Shown one piece after another: positions 1 through 8,526 of a DNA stretch of 39,652 nt. The stretch's first letter is position 1. Each line of letters begins with the position of its first letter. Source of the stretch: Legionella waltersii (GTDB lineage: Bacteria; Pseudomonadota; Gammaproteobacteria; Legionellales; Legionellaceae); contig NZ_LNZB01000005.1 of the NCBI RefSeq assembly GCF_001468085.1, forward strand, positions 1-39,652. Direction: 5' to 3'. The position numbers and the translations under genes were made by a program. A model generated the notes under the pieces. The model worked only from the letters and a program-made list of their open reading frames with translations. It did not search any database and was not told the DNA's origin.

Positions 1-4
1 CATG

Positions 5-85
5 ATCCCATCGCACGAAATTGTACACATAAAATACTTAAAGTTATTTATAGATGCGGAGCACTTTGTGCTTGAAATGCTTACG
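5..85. repeat. Terminal inverted repeat, left copy (81 bp)
   Basis: These 81 bases are the exact reverse complement of 39572-39652 at the other end of the window. They contain the small palindrome AGCACTTTGTGCT and run into a copy of the CAGGACTTACG-type palindromic element. A related but diverged version lies at about 4982-5030. The perfect match at both extremes suggests the window is a contig that stops in a dispersed repeat. Confidence 0.9.
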
Positions 86-152
86 AAATACTCCCAATCT
101 CTTCGTTAAAAAATATTTTTTTGCTCGATCTTGGGGTTTTTCGTAAGTCCTG
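79..152. repeat. MITE-like palindromic element, copy 1
   Basis: A partial copy of the dispersed palindromic repeat. The right end is intact (TTGGGGTTTTTCGTAAGTCCTG), whereas the left end reads GAAATGCTTACG and continues into the terminal inverted repeat. Internal sequence is shortened compared with the 124-bp copy at 35049. It lies downstream of the gene ending at 222. Confidence 0.75.
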
Positions 153-221
153 TAGATATTGCGAAACCCTGGCGTTTGCCGAGAACACCAAGCTAGAACT
201 AGGGATGAATAAGGAAGGGAC

Positions 222-1037
222 TCAAATTTTTACTTGAACTTCCGCATTATGCTCAAGAGTAGCATCAGAAACACCCAACTCATTCGCTATCGCTTTCCTA
301 TTTCGCGTGCATAACCCTGCTTCTTCACCGTATTTTTTATAAAACTCTCGCTGAAAGGCCTGAAACTCTTTAACTTCTGAACAGTCTGGGATTCTTCTTG
401 CTAAAGGAACAGCGCGATAGAACTTATTGAGCAATAAAGCATATTCCTCTTTAAGTGATTTAGATAATAACTGTTGATCCACATACAGCGGATTGTATTC
501 AAGCTTAAAAGTAAATTGATCTTTTAAAGCTCTCATTAAAATCGAAGAACCGTGCACAGCCGATAAAAGCACTCCAGATTCACCTTTAGCAAGCATACTA
601 CTATTGGATAATTGGTTTGTGTTTAAGGTTTGTATCTCCGCTTTAGGGAGATTTTTTAGATCAACGGCTAATTGCATTTGCCCCTGATCAATTAAAAAGT
701 TAGAAAACTTGAACTCCCGTCCCATTAAGCCGAATAATTCTTTGTGAGTGGCATCATCCATTTCTTGTTGAGGCATAACGCGCCATCGAATGTGTTTGTC
801 GGCTAATACTAAGTGAGTAAATGAGTTTTCATAGTTACTTACCCGTTGGCCTCTAAAAGACGTTTGCGGAAAAAAATAGCTAGTAAAGGTCCACTCGTTT
901 TGAGTGCTTAAACTATAATATCGAGCAGCTCTCCAGTCTTGATGAAAAAAGTTGGTCCGAGGAAGTACTCGTTGTGATGCACTAATGCTTCTGGCCAATA
1001 GTAAGTTAGAAGCCATTCCGAGAAATTTACTTATCAT
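222..1037 (-). CDS. Hypothetical protein with mitochondrial-presequence-like N-terminus
   Basis: A 271-aa protein that I do not recognise. The first 45 residues contain Lys/Arg at 4, 16, 23, 27, 36 and 39, many Ser and Leu, and a single acidic residue; they end in RAARYYSLST, which resembles a mitochondrial matrix-processing site (Arg followed by Tyr and Ser). This is unlike a bacterial Sec signal because there is no clean hydrophobic core. The rest is soluble and mixed, with a Lys/Glu-rich C-terminal third. The start has a weak AGGGA about 6 bases upstream. It is monocistronic, between two palindromic repeats. By context it could be a translocated effector aimed at host mitochondria, but that is inference. 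Confidence 0.7.
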   Translation of the reverse strand: MISKFLGMASNLLLARSISASQRVLPRTNFFHQDWRAARYYSLSTQNEWTFTSYFFPQTSFRGQRVSNYENSFTHLVLADKHIRWRVMPQQEMDDATHKELFGLMGREFKFSNFLIDQGQMQLAVDLKNLPKAEIQTLNTNQLSNSSMLAKGESGVLLSAVHGSSILMRALKDQFTFKLEYNPLYVDQQLLSKSLKEEYALLLNKFYRAVPLARRIPDCSEVKEFQAFQREFYKKYGEEAGLCTRNRKAIANELGVSDATLEHNAEVQVKI

Positions 1038-1086
1038 GATTAGTCCCTATGTTAAAACTCTACTTAAGGGCATTTCTCCACAATCT

Positions 1087-1149
1087 CAGGACTTACGAAA
1101 AACCCCAATCTCTTGGTTAAAAGACCTTAGGTTTTTTTCGTAAGTCCTG
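1087..1149. repeat. MITE-like palindromic element, short copy (63 bp)
   Basis: A near-perfect palindrome with CAGGACTTACG on the left and CGTAAGTCCTG on the right. It is an internally deleted version of the 124-bp element at 35049, keeping only the outer arms plus the AACCCCAATCTCTTGGTTAAAAG block. No clear flanking target duplication is seen. Transcription would give a long hairpin that could act as a terminator between the genes at 222-1037 and 1191-1925. Confidence 0.85.
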
Positions 1150-1190
1150 AACACCTGTGATGAAAAAGTCCCTGACTGTCCTAAATATCA

Positions 1191-1925
1191 TCAAAAGGAC
1201 TTCTTGTAAATAGCGAGATAGGTACCATCATTTTCCATGTCCAGTAGGGCTTTATTGATTTGACTGATCAAGTCAGTTCGCCCTAATTTGGCCATAATTC
1301 CATAACCCTCACCGATTTTAAATTTTTTTCCGAGTGTTTTTAGCGTCTTAGAACCATTGGCTATCCAATAAGTCGCTTGAGAATCATTGGTTAATACTGC
1401 ATCGACCTCCTTTTTCTCTAGGGCATTTAGCATATCCATAGAGTTGGAGAATGAAATCAGTTGTGTTTTTTTATTAAGCACCTTCATCGCAAGCTCTTTG
1501 GATGGGGAGTTTTTATAATAGGCAATTCTTTTATGCGTCAGATCTCTAATTTCAGAAAATGGTGCATTAGACCGAATAAGAAACCGCAAATGACTTTCTT
1601 TAATAGGAAGACTAAATTGAAAATTTAAGCTTCTTTCAGGAGTAATCACGATAGCCCCAATGGCTAAATCTATCTCACCCGAATTGAGGTGTTGCGGAAT
1701 CTTATCAAAGAGCATGCTTTGAAATCGGCATTCAGCGTTAATTCGTTTACACACTTCCTGAAGTATACTAATCTCAAAACCAAAAAAACGTCCTGATTTA
1801 TCATTAGACAACACTTCAAAGGGTGGATTGTAAGAAAGTGCCCCGATATTTAGAATCCGGGCATAGACTTGATAAAACGGCAAAATAAGAAGACATACCG
1901 ACAACAAAATTCTTACTAATTTCAT
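1191..1925 (-). CDS. Amino-acid ABC transporter periplasmic binding protein (SBP_bac_3)
   Basis: A 244-aa protein with a Sec signal peptide (about residues 1-22, ending QVYA) followed by a family-3 solute-binding domain. Seen features are the opening beta strand LNIGALSYNPPFE, FGFEISILQEVCKRI, the ligand-pocket segment GEIDLAIGAIVITPERS, the second-lobe entry KRIAYYKNSPS and the closing GYGIMAKLG. Length is normal for the family. Such proteins capture polar amino acids in the periplasm for an ABC importer; no permease or ATPase gene is adjacent, so it is an orphan here and its ligand cannot be told from the sequence. The start directly precedes the hydrophobic signal and has a GGGG stretch upstream. 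Confidence 0.9.
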   Translation of the reverse strand: MKLVRILLSVCLLILPFYQVYARILNIGALSYNPPFEVLSNDKSGRFFGFEISILQEVCKRINAECRFQSMLFDKIPQHLNSGEIDLAIGAIVITPERSLNFQFSLPIKESHLRFLIRSNAPFSEIRDLTHKRIAYYKNSPSKELAMKVLNKKTQLISFSNSMDMLNALEKKEVDAVLTNDSQATYWIANGSKTLKTLGKKFKIGEGYGIMAKLGRTDLISQINKALLDMENDGTYLAIYKKSF

Positions 1926-2027
1926 TCGTATAACCCCATCATTTTTCAGGAGAAATTAACTCGTATTAGCAGAGTATACACAAAAATCCTACTGATAGGG
2001 TCAGCTTCATTGAGTTTTATCCGAACT

Positions 2028-2792
2028 TCAATTTCTTCCAGCCATCACACCACCATCGACATTCATAATTTCTCCAGTGATCCAACTTGATTTTTCCGAC
2101 AAAAGAAACTCGACAGCATCTGCGATATCCGCTGTTTTTCCAATTCTACCGATAGGATGAAAGCGATTAAAATCCAGCAACGTTTCCTCTATTTTCTCTT
2201 CAGGGATAAAGGAGGAGTAGATGGGTGTGACAACAACAGCAGGGGCTACAGCATTCACCCTTATCTGATGATCCGCAAGTTCCATAGCCAAGTGCTGGGT
2301 AAGAGAATGTAGACCCGCTTTTTGCATGGAGTATGCAGAAGAGGGGGTTGCCTTCACTGCTTGATTTGCCCACATAGAACCAATATTGACGATAGCGCCT
2401 CCGCCATTTTTTTTCATGTTGTTGGCTACGGCCTGAGTGATAAAAAAGAATGCCTTGTTAAAATCAACTTGTCGGTCGTAATCTTCTTCTTTATGTTCAA
2501 GAAAACCAATTGGCTTGAAATATCCTGCAGCATTAACAAGGTACTTTATTCGGCGAGTTTCCTTGTTGATGGTCTCAATAAACTGCGACACATGCTCAGC
2601 GTCATAAAGATTAAGCACCAAGGTGTCTACTATAGATCCTTTCTTTGTCATTTCAGTTGCTGCATGTCTCAGTTTTTGACTATCGCGTCCAGTGATTATT
2701 AGGTCTAGATTGTGATTGGAAAGCCTTTTTGCTGTTTCAAGACCCATACCGCTGGATCCGCCAACAATAATCGCTAAATCGTTGTGAAGCAT
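2028..2792 (-). CDS. Short-chain dehydrogenase/reductase (SDR)
   Basis: A 254-aa classical SDR. Cofactor motif GGSSGMG at 11-17, NAAG at 87-90, catalytic Ser139, and YxxxK with Tyr154 and Lys158 are all present, and the C-terminus carries the usual SSWITGEIMNVDGG. TGRDS after the second strand suggests an NADP preference (Arg36), though this is only indicative. Enzymes of this type oxidise or reduce alcohol/ketone groups; the substrate is unknown. The start is supported by CAGGAG about 6 bases upstream. It is divergent from an HxlR regulator, the common arrangement in which the regulator controls the neighbouring oxidoreductase in response to reactive compounds. Confidence 0.93.
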   Translation of the reverse strand: MLHNDLAIIVGGSSGMGLETAKRLSNHNLDLIITGRDSQKLRHAATEMTKKGSIVDTLVLNLYDAEHVSQFIETINKETRRIKYLVNAAGYFKPIGFLEHKEEDYDRQVDFNKAFFFITQAVANNMKKNGGGAIVNIGSMWANQAVKATPSSAYSMQKAGLHSLTQHLAMELADHQIRVNAVAPAVVVTPIYSSFIPEEKIEETLLDFNRFHPIGRIGKTADIADAVEFLLSEKSSWITGEIMNVDGGVMAGRN

Positions 2793-2860
2793 TTATTCTC
2801 CTGGTTAATATAAAATATTGTCTAATCAAGTATTAAAGAACTACAATGCAAAAAAAAAGT

Positions 2861-2887
2861 AGGTACTTAGGAGTCTGCTAGGTACTT
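2861..2887. promoter_or_regulatory. Direct repeat AGGTACTT, possible HxlR operator
   Basis: AGGTACTT occurs at 2861-2868 and again at 2880-2887, 19 bases apart (about two helical turns), immediately before the regulator start in the 96-bp divergent intergenic region. GTAC-centred sites are common for HxlR-type regulators. Whether it controls the regulator, the SDR gene or both is inference. Confidence 0.4.
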
Positions 2888-2888
2888 T

Positions 2889-3239
2889 ATGGTACATCTT
2901 ATTGAAATGTCTGAAATAAAATTATTGCAAAGAAGGGCACCTCTAAAAACGGCAACGATGGTTGAAACTATTTATGGTTGTAAATGGTCTCTTACTGTCT
3001 ATGCCCTTTTACGCGATGGGATCAATCGTCCCGGTGCAATGGTGCGAGCTGTTGAAGGACTGACAACAAAGGTTTTGAATGAATGCTTAAGAAAGAATGT
3101 GGAGTTCGGTATTTTAGAAAAAAGGACCTTCCATGAAATCCCTCCAAGAGTTGAATACGTTGTTACTCCCTTCGGAAAGCAATTTTTAAAAATTCTAGAT
3201 CAGCTAGAAATGCTTAACGAACAAATCCAACTGACTTAA
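2889..3239 (+). CDS. HxlR-family winged-helix transcriptional regulator
   Basis: A 116-aa DNA-binding protein of the HxlR family. The signature is clear: GCKWSLTVYALLRDG (family IGGKWTLLIL), then VEGLTTKVLNECLRKN and the wing KRTFHEIPPRVEYVVTPFG. Cys31 sits at the start of the first helix, the position where several HxlR proteins sense quinones or electrophiles; its role here is inference. It is divergent from the SDR gene at 2028-2792. The annotated ATG at 2889 has weak ribosome binding; an internal ATG at 2907 is an alternative. It converges with the peptidase gene, the stop codons being only four bases apart. Confidence 0.92.
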   Translation: MVHLIEMSEIKLLQRRAPLKTATMVETIYGCKWSLTVYALLRDGINRPGAMVRAVEGLTTKVLNECLRKNVEFGILEKRTFHEIPPRVEYVVTPFGKQFLKILDQLEMLNEQIQLT

Positions 3240-3243
3240 ATGA

Positions 3244-4734
3244 TCAAGCGATATCTAAATATCTCCGCCTTAGATGTGCTAAATAATACTCTGGATTTAA
3301 CGCTTCGCCAGTGGCTTGAATTAATAACTCTTGATAGGACAGCAATTTTCCTTTTTGATGAACATTTTCTCTTAGCCAAGACAGCATTGCTTGAAACTTA
3401 CCTTGTTTGATTTGCACAAGAATATCCGGAATCGATCGCTTAAGTGCAGCAAATAATTGAGCAGCTATTATTGCCCCAATCGTATAAGCAGGAAAATAAC
3501 CAAAGGCTCCAGAAGGCCAATGTACATCTTGCATGACACCATTTCTATCATCGTCTTTAGTTGATAATCCTAAATACTTTTGCATGTAGGAATCCCATAC
3601 CTCCGGTAAATCATTGATGGAAATTTCAGAAGAAAACAACCGTTGCTCTATTTCATATCGCAAGATCACATGAAGAGGATAAGTCACCTCATCAGCATCT
3701 ACGCGAATCAAACTTGGTTTTACTGTCGTTGAGTGATAATAAAGGTTATCCACATGAATGTTTTTTGCATGCTTAAAATACTTCTGAACTATAGGCACTA
3801 AAAAGTGTATATATTCCTTGCTTCTACTGACTTGCATTTCAATAAACAACGATTGACTTTCATGCACAGCCATACCCAAAGAGTGTCCCACAGGCTGTAT
3901 GCTCCACTCCTTTAAAAGTCCCTGTTCGTATAAAGCATGTCCTGTTTCATGAGTGATTGCCATTAATGACGATAAGAAATCATGTTCGTTGTATCTCGTT
4001 GTGATACGCACGTCACTAGAAATTCCCCCACAAAAGGGATGATGACTAACGTCCAAACGACCATGATTAAAATCAAAACCTAGGCACTTCATCATTTCCA
4101 TACCCAGTTGCTTTTGTGATTCAATAGGAAAATCTCCTGATAGTTCTTTTTTCACACGAGAACTTTGTTTTTCCATGATGCGTGGGATCATCGAAGGCAA
4201 TTGTAGTTTAAGCGCATTAAAAATGGGGGTGATTGTTTGACTGTCTAGATCAGGAGAGTACTCATCAATCATAACGTCCAATTCGGATTTTTGAAACGTA
4301 TCGGATTTAATGCCCGCAATTGTTTTTACCTTTTTAAATAATTGATTTAAATAGGGCTTAAAGGATTTCCAATCGTTTTTACTTCGCAGCTCTCGCCAGG
4401 CTTGTGTGCAATTCAATGATTCACTGGTAAATTCTTCAATTAATTGTGCTGGAATGCAGGTTGCCAGCTTGTATTTTTTGTCCATCCAATACATGTTTTT
4501 TTGTTGCCACAGTGATAAATTGCCTTGATCTTTAGCTTTTTTGATTAAATCAGCTACTTTATTACTGCTAAGCCAATCATGCTGAATGGCACTTAGCGTT
4601 GCCAATGCCTCTGCACGTGCTTTTCCACCACCAACAGGCATCATTGATGCTTCGTCCCATGAGGCAATTGCCAATAGATTCTCAAGATCATAATATTTTT
4701 TAAAATGCTGTTCTAATTGTTGGTAGGCATTCAT
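3244..4734 (-). CDS. M32-family metallocarboxypeptidase (carboxypeptidase Taq type)
   Basis: A 496-aa cytosolic zinc carboxypeptidase, full length for family M32 (about 500 aa). The zinc motif HETGH lies at 262-266, with the third ligand Glu292 in HESQS and the family segments PFCGGISSDVRITTRY before the zinc site and IRVDADEVTYPLH after it. It removes C-terminal residues from peptides with broad specificity. It stands alone, converging with the HxlR gene. The upstream GAGAG gives a weak ribosome binding site. Nothing suggests inactivation. Confidence 0.95.
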   Translation of the reverse strand: MNAYQQLEQHFKKYYDLENLLAIASWDEASMMPVGGGKARAEALATLSAIQHDWLSSNKVADLIKKAKDQGNLSLWQQKNMYWMDKKYKLATCIPAQLIEEFTSESLNCTQAWRELRSKNDWKSFKPYLNQLFKKVKTIAGIKSDTFQKSELDVMIDEYSPDLDSQTITPIFNALKLQLPSMIPRIMEKQSSRVKKELSGDFPIESQKQLGMEMMKCLGFDFNHGRLDVSHHPFCGGISSDVRITTRYNEHDFLSSLMAITHETGHALYEQGLLKEWSIQPVGHSLGMAVHESQSLFIEMQVSRSKEYIHFLVPIVQKYFKHAKNIHVDNLYYHSTTVKPSLIRVDADEVTYPLHVILRYEIEQRLFSSEISINDLPEVWDSYMQKYLGLSTKDDDRNGVMQDVHWPSGAFGYFPAYTIGAIIAAQLFAALKRSIPDILVQIKQGKFQAMLSWLRENVHQKGKLLSYQELLIQATGEALNPEYYLAHLRRRYLDIA

Positions 4735-4868
4735 AAATGCTCTCTAATGATTGTATTCTGCAGAGGGGAAACTCAATGACTCAGTCATTAATTTAATCAA
4801 ACAACTCTAGTAAGTATGGCATATTTTTAACAAAGTTGGATTAAAACGAGCCTATTAATGAAAGGACA

Positions 4869-5030
4869 CAGGACTTACGCAAACTACTGAGGTCGAGGCA
4901 AAAAATGGTTTGAATGCGAGAGTTTAGATGCATTAAATAACCGAATTCAAACCATTTTTTAACGAAGAGCTCGAGGTTTTGCGTAAGTATTTCAAGCACC
5001 AAGTGCTCCACATAAACTAGATAACTTCGA
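4869..5030. repeat. MITE-like element with asymmetric tail
   Basis: The left end is CAGGACTTACGC; the core has inverted arms AAAAAATGGTTTGAAT and ATTCAAACCATTTTTT around a loop. The right end is not CGTAAGTCCTG but GCGTAAGTATTTCAAGCACC followed by AAGTGCTCCACATAAAC. The same kind of tail follows the copy at 39459 and, inverted, precedes the copy at 79. This defines a compound subtype of the family. Confidence 0.75.
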
Positions 5031-5040
5031 ACAATCAACC

Positions 5041-5090
5041 CCTCATCCGCCCTTCGGGCACCTTCTCCCCATTCCTGGGGCGAAGGGGTA
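5041..5090. repeat. GC-rich hairpin repeat (DUF559-associated type)
   Basis: Two nested dyads: GCCCTTCGGGC, and CCTTCTCCCC pairing with GGGGCGAAGG across a 6-base loop. Blocks of this kind (CCCTCTCCCC...GGGGAGAGGG) are widespread in proteobacterial genomes and often sit beside DUF559 genes; a DUF559 remnant with a similar hairpin is found at 17403-17681. Confidence 0.55.
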
Positions 5091-5187
5091 ATTGAAGGGA
5101 GTTATTTAGATGTCCTGTTCATACAGCTGATATATACTTGCTTTTATGCACTATAGTATAGAAAACCCATCTAATGTTGAGAGCACT

Positions 5188-5376
5188 ATGGTAGAAATTA
5201 TTAATCTTAATAAAAAACGAAAAGCTAAAATTCGTTTGGAAAAAGAAAAAAGGGCTTCTGAAAATCGTATTAAGTTTGGAAGGACAAAACAGGAAAAGCA
5301 GTTAGAAAAACAGGATAAAGAACGTATTGAACGACATCTTGATGGTCATCAGTTGGAAGACAAAGAGGAAAAATAG
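5188..5376 (+). CDS. DUF4169 family small protein
   Basis: A 62-aa, highly charged helical protein matching the DUF4169 pattern: the N-terminal EIINLNKKRKAK, then Lys/Glu repeats, FGRTKQEKQLEKQ and the closing LDGHQLED. I start it at the internal ATG at 5188, which gives the family's usual MxEIINL beginning and has GAGAG six bases upstream; the longer frame from 5146 adds 14 atypical residues. The molecular function of the family is not known. It stands alone downstream of a hairpin repeat. Confidence 0.8.
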   Translation: MVEIINLNKKRKAKIRLEKEKRASENRIKFGRTKQEKQLEKQDKERIERHLDGHQLEDKEEK

Positions 5377-5934
5377 CGGGCTGACTCTATAGAGAATTGT
5401 GGGTTTTGCAATACTCACCTGCACCTTCTATAGAATTGGGATACAAAGAAAGTTTGGAGAAACATGGAGTTACATTTATAGTGTGACCCAAAAACCAAGC
5501 GAGTAGCCTACCTAGATTGACTTAACCAAGGGCACTATCATTAAAACAGTATCTATTCGCTTAAATAAACCGACCCTATACCGAATGGCTTGAAACATTA
5601 CATAATCTATTACGACCTAAACTGGAAGTGCACAATCAAGCCATAACCGGATAGTAGCCTTCATTGCTATTACCCCCCATTAAACTGATTGACATTCCCA
5701 AGAACAAGACGATAAAAGTACCCTCCCTTATTGCTTATTTTTAAGCATGTAATACAATAACAAACTATTTTTTATGGTATCAGTGAGTATACTAAAATCT
5801 CTTCGTGAAAAATGTTTTTATTTCAATCCTGTAGCCTATGTGATTTCTTCAATAAACTCTTTTTTTCACCTAGTTATAGTTTTTTTGTAGTACTGATTAG
5901 TTCAAAATCTCATTTATAAAGCCGGGTGTAATCA
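5377..5934. other. Gene-poor stretch with a short coding remnant
   Basis: 558 bases with no intact gene. On the plus strand, 5565-5654 reads as about 29 coding-like codons (RPYTEWLETLHNLLRP...) closed by a stop and without a start codon, probably a gene relic. The rest is AT-rich leader for the gene at 5935; no convincing promoter hexamers. Confidence 0.5.
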
Positions 5935-8526
5935 ATGCCGCAGAGTTTGTCTGAGTCTTTTCTCAAAAAAATCCAATTGCTGAAATTTGTACCGGCAAAG
6001 AAAATTAGAGCGCTTATAGAAAAAAATCGATTTGATGAGGCCTTCATCTTGACCTGTAAAAACTGTCACTCGGTCAAGGATGATAATTTCAAATTAGTTG
6101 AGCTTTTTCTAAAAAGTCGAGAAGAATTCGCGATAGATACCAACAAAAAAATTAATAAAACACTGCCACTCTTTGAAGCGATTAACAATAAAAACTGGGG
6201 ATTAATCTATTTGTTAATTCGCTTTGGAGCGAGATCACATTTTATATCAGAAGACCCACATTATACCCAGCAATATGCGCTATTACGCACTGAAAAATAC
6301 CAAACTATTCCTGAAGAATTTAAAGCATCGCTTGCTAGAGGCAAGTTTGAAGCATTAATGAAACTGTTCGAAACCAAGAGTGTTTTACCTCGTTATACTG
6401 ATCTGCCTCCTAATACAGATAATTCGAAGTACGATCGAAATAGGCTGCACTTTCTTCAATCTGTTATAGCCCATCTATTAAACATGGATAATGAAAAAAG
6501 TAAATTTTGGGGTTCAAGGAACAAATACAGAACAGAGGATTTGGAGTTTTTTGAAAGTGAATATTTGCATAATGTTCGAAAACTAGTTAGTGTCATTTGC
6601 AACACTTTTGCCAATATGTCCGATGATTTTCTTGCTCGCTACAATGAGGTCTTTAATCACAACAGCCTTACTTGGATTACGCTGCAACAATTTGAACGCA
6701 CCCTATCTCAACTAAACGAAAATATGTTTTTTCTCGTGCCCATAATCGTATTGGAAAATTCGCAAGTTGATTTCAAACCAGAAATTGAAAATTCCTGTTA
6801 TCGATTTACTTTAGAACACGCAAAACGCGTTGAGTTTATAGAGTTTTTTCTAGGTAATTGTATTCAAGACGATCTTCGGCATTTGTTGGGATTGGTTCTG
6901 GAATTAAACAATATTCAGGACTCTGAAAAAACAGATAAGCCAAGCAAAATCTCATTACCCGGGATCAAAGCGATTGTAAACCACATCACAGATAACTACA
7001 GTTTAATACAATTAATGAGCTTAATTTACAATGGAGGGGCTTATATACTTACACCCCAAGAGTTAAAGCATCAACCAGGCAACCTTGTATATAATTTGCG
7101 TGAAAAACCCAAAAATCTACTGATCAATGATCAATTAACAATTTCAACCAAATATAGATTTCATGCTTTATTAAGAAAACTGCAATTAATTGGTGAATTA
7201 GTAACAGGAAGGAATTTATCCAGATTTATTAAGGATTTAGACAATACCATTCATTGGCAATCATTTATACTGGTTCGAGATGGTATCACTCATCAAGATG
7301 AACAGGACAATAAGTTCAAAGTTGATAGAATTGCTCAGGAATTTGAAGCTTTAGAAACTAGAATACAAAAAGAGCTTGAAGAATTTTGCGCAAGACTTAT
7401 GAATTTAATCCGATTAAGAGAGCAAGTCCTGGGATGCTATACAGGAGATAATCGTGAATCGTATTGGAATGCTATTCTAAGAGCTAATAATACCGAAAAT
7501 GCGCCAGTTAACCAAGAAGCCCCCAAAACATCAGAGGTAGAGTCTGAGCACCGATTACCTGCTGATGCTCAAGATTTTTTAGCCGTTGCCAAGTTGTATT
7601 GCCCCCTAGCAGACTATAATACCTTTGAACAAGTATTTGAGGGTTCCATAACTTTAAATAAACGTCAAAAAGGAAGTCTATTGGTGCACCTAAACCCCAA
7701 AAAGAATAAATGCATAACAAAAGAGCAATACGACCACTTATCAGGCATATTAAATAAATACATCAATGGTCCTAAAATCTCCGTTGAGGATCGTCAATTA
7801 AAACGTGAGCAAGAAATACAAAAAAGGACTCAGCGATTACAGGACGAAGAGAGAAGATATAGAGGACTTGATGAAATCCGGAGACTGGCTACCTTATTCA
7901 ATATGCATGGTTCAAAAGAACACTTTCTGAATAAATATACTCGAATTGATGCTGCCATAGAAGCAATACAAAACATCCAAAATATCTTAAGAGAATGCGG
8001 ATACACATTACCTTCAGAAAGCTCATTTAATGAGTGGGATGTATCCAATATATTAGAAGGTAGGTTGGCTTTAGTTACCTTATTGGAGAGGGCATCTAAC
8101 GTTAAGGACGCATTAGAATACAACTTAGGTCAAGCTTATCAGCATTTGGATAAGATTAAAGAACTTCCTGAAGCACGCAATAATCAATACCTTAAGGATA
8201 ATTACAAAGCAATTCGTGCACTCAGAAATCGCCTGGAGCACGGGGATCATTCCATTGACAACATGGGGCATGATATATATCAACCAAGAGTCGCTCAATC
8301 TTATAAAATAGCATCAATGGCACCTGCGTTATTTAAAGCATGCAAAGAATTATTGCCTGAATTATTAGAAATAAAAGAGGGTGTACATCATTCTGATAAA
8401 CAAGAACAACAGGCATTAGCACGCAACCTAGCTCTAGGAATATTTAGTGAACATCCAAATACAAATGAACTGACTCCATCCAATATAGGAATTGCATCAG
8501 ATTATAGTAATATCCCCGACATCTAA
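5935..8526 (+). CDS. Large ankyrin-like protein with two HEPN-type RxxxxH motifs
   Basis: An 863-aa, mainly helical soluble protein. Residues 75-100 (KTLPLFEAINN..., IYLLIRFGAR) fit one ankyrin-like repeat. At 416-456 the pattern LQLIGEL ... IHWQSFILVRDGITHQDE closely follows the HepT/DUF86 HEPN layout (LQxIGE, xxIxW, RxxxxH): Arg448 and His453. A second helical segment ends in AIRALRNRLEHGDH, with Arg764 and His769 at the same spacing. A charged coiled coil lies near 620-650. HEPN domains are commonly metal-independent RNases of toxin and defence systems; in this context a host-directed or toxin role is possible. No partner antitoxin is adjacent. Assignment rests on motifs I can see; the function is inference. 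Confidence 0.75.
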   Translation: MPQSLSESFLKKIQLLKFVPAKKIRALIEKNRFDEAFILTCKNCHSVKDDNFKLVELFLKSREEFAIDTNKKINKTLPLFEAINNKNWGLIYLLIRFGARSHFISEDPHYTQQYALLRTEKYQTIPEEFKASLARGKFEALMKLFETKSVLPRYTDLPPNTDNSKYDRNRLHFLQSVIAHLLNMDNEKSKFWGSRNKYRTEDLEFFESEYLHNVRKLVSVICNTFANMSDDFLARYNEVFNHNSLTWITLQQFERTLSQLNENMFFLVPIIVLENSQVDFKPEIENSCYRFTLEHAKRVEFIEFFLGNCIQDDLRHLLGLVLELNNIQDSEKTDKPSKISLPGIKAIVNHITDNYSLIQLMSLIYNGGAYILTPQELKHQPGNLVYNLREKPKNLLINDQLTISTKYRFHALLRKLQLIGELVTGRNLSRFIKDLDNTIHWQSFILVRDGITHQDEQDNKFKVDRIAQEFEALETRIQKELEEFCARLMNLIRLREQVLGCYTGDNRESYWNAILRANNTENAPVNQEAPKTSEVESEHRLPADAQDFLAVAKLYCPLADYNTFEQVFEGSITLNKRQKGSLLVHLNPKKNKCITKEQYDHLSGILNKYINGPKISVEDRQLKREQEIQKRTQRLQDEERRYRGLDEIRRLATLFNMHGSKEHFLNKYTRIDAAIEAIQNIQNILRECGYTLPSESSFNEWDVSNILEGRLALVTLLERASNVKDALEYNLGQAYQHLDKIKELPEARNNQYLKDNYKAIRALRNRLEHGDHSIDNMGHDIYQPRVAQSYKIASMAPALFKACKELLPELLEIKEGVHHSDKQEQQALARNLALGIFSEHPNTNELTPSNIGIASDYSNIPDI

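Larger units (their letters stand above)
4735..5187. other. Gene-poor stretch made of repeats
   Basis: 453 bases without a credible gene. It holds a palindromic element at 4869-4990, an asymmetric tail shared with the window ends, and a hairpin-rich GC block at about 5040-5090. An open frame of 65 codons on the minus strand is only the translation of the repeat. Confidence 0.7.

Noticed and set aside
952..1143. 63-codon frame ending in DLRKTPISWLKDLRFFS
   Set aside because: The C-terminal part is translation of the palindromic element and the N-terminal part is antisense to the gene at 222-1037.
4841..5038. 65-codon minus-strand frame
   Set aside because: Entirely within the palindromic repeat and its tail; no ribosome binding site.
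5935..8526. Abortive-infection or toxin-antitoxin operon around the HEPN-like protein
   Set aside because: No MNT-type nucleotidyltransferase or other antitoxin gene is adjacent; the neighbours are a DUF4169 gene 558 bases upstream and a membrane protein 746 bases downstream.
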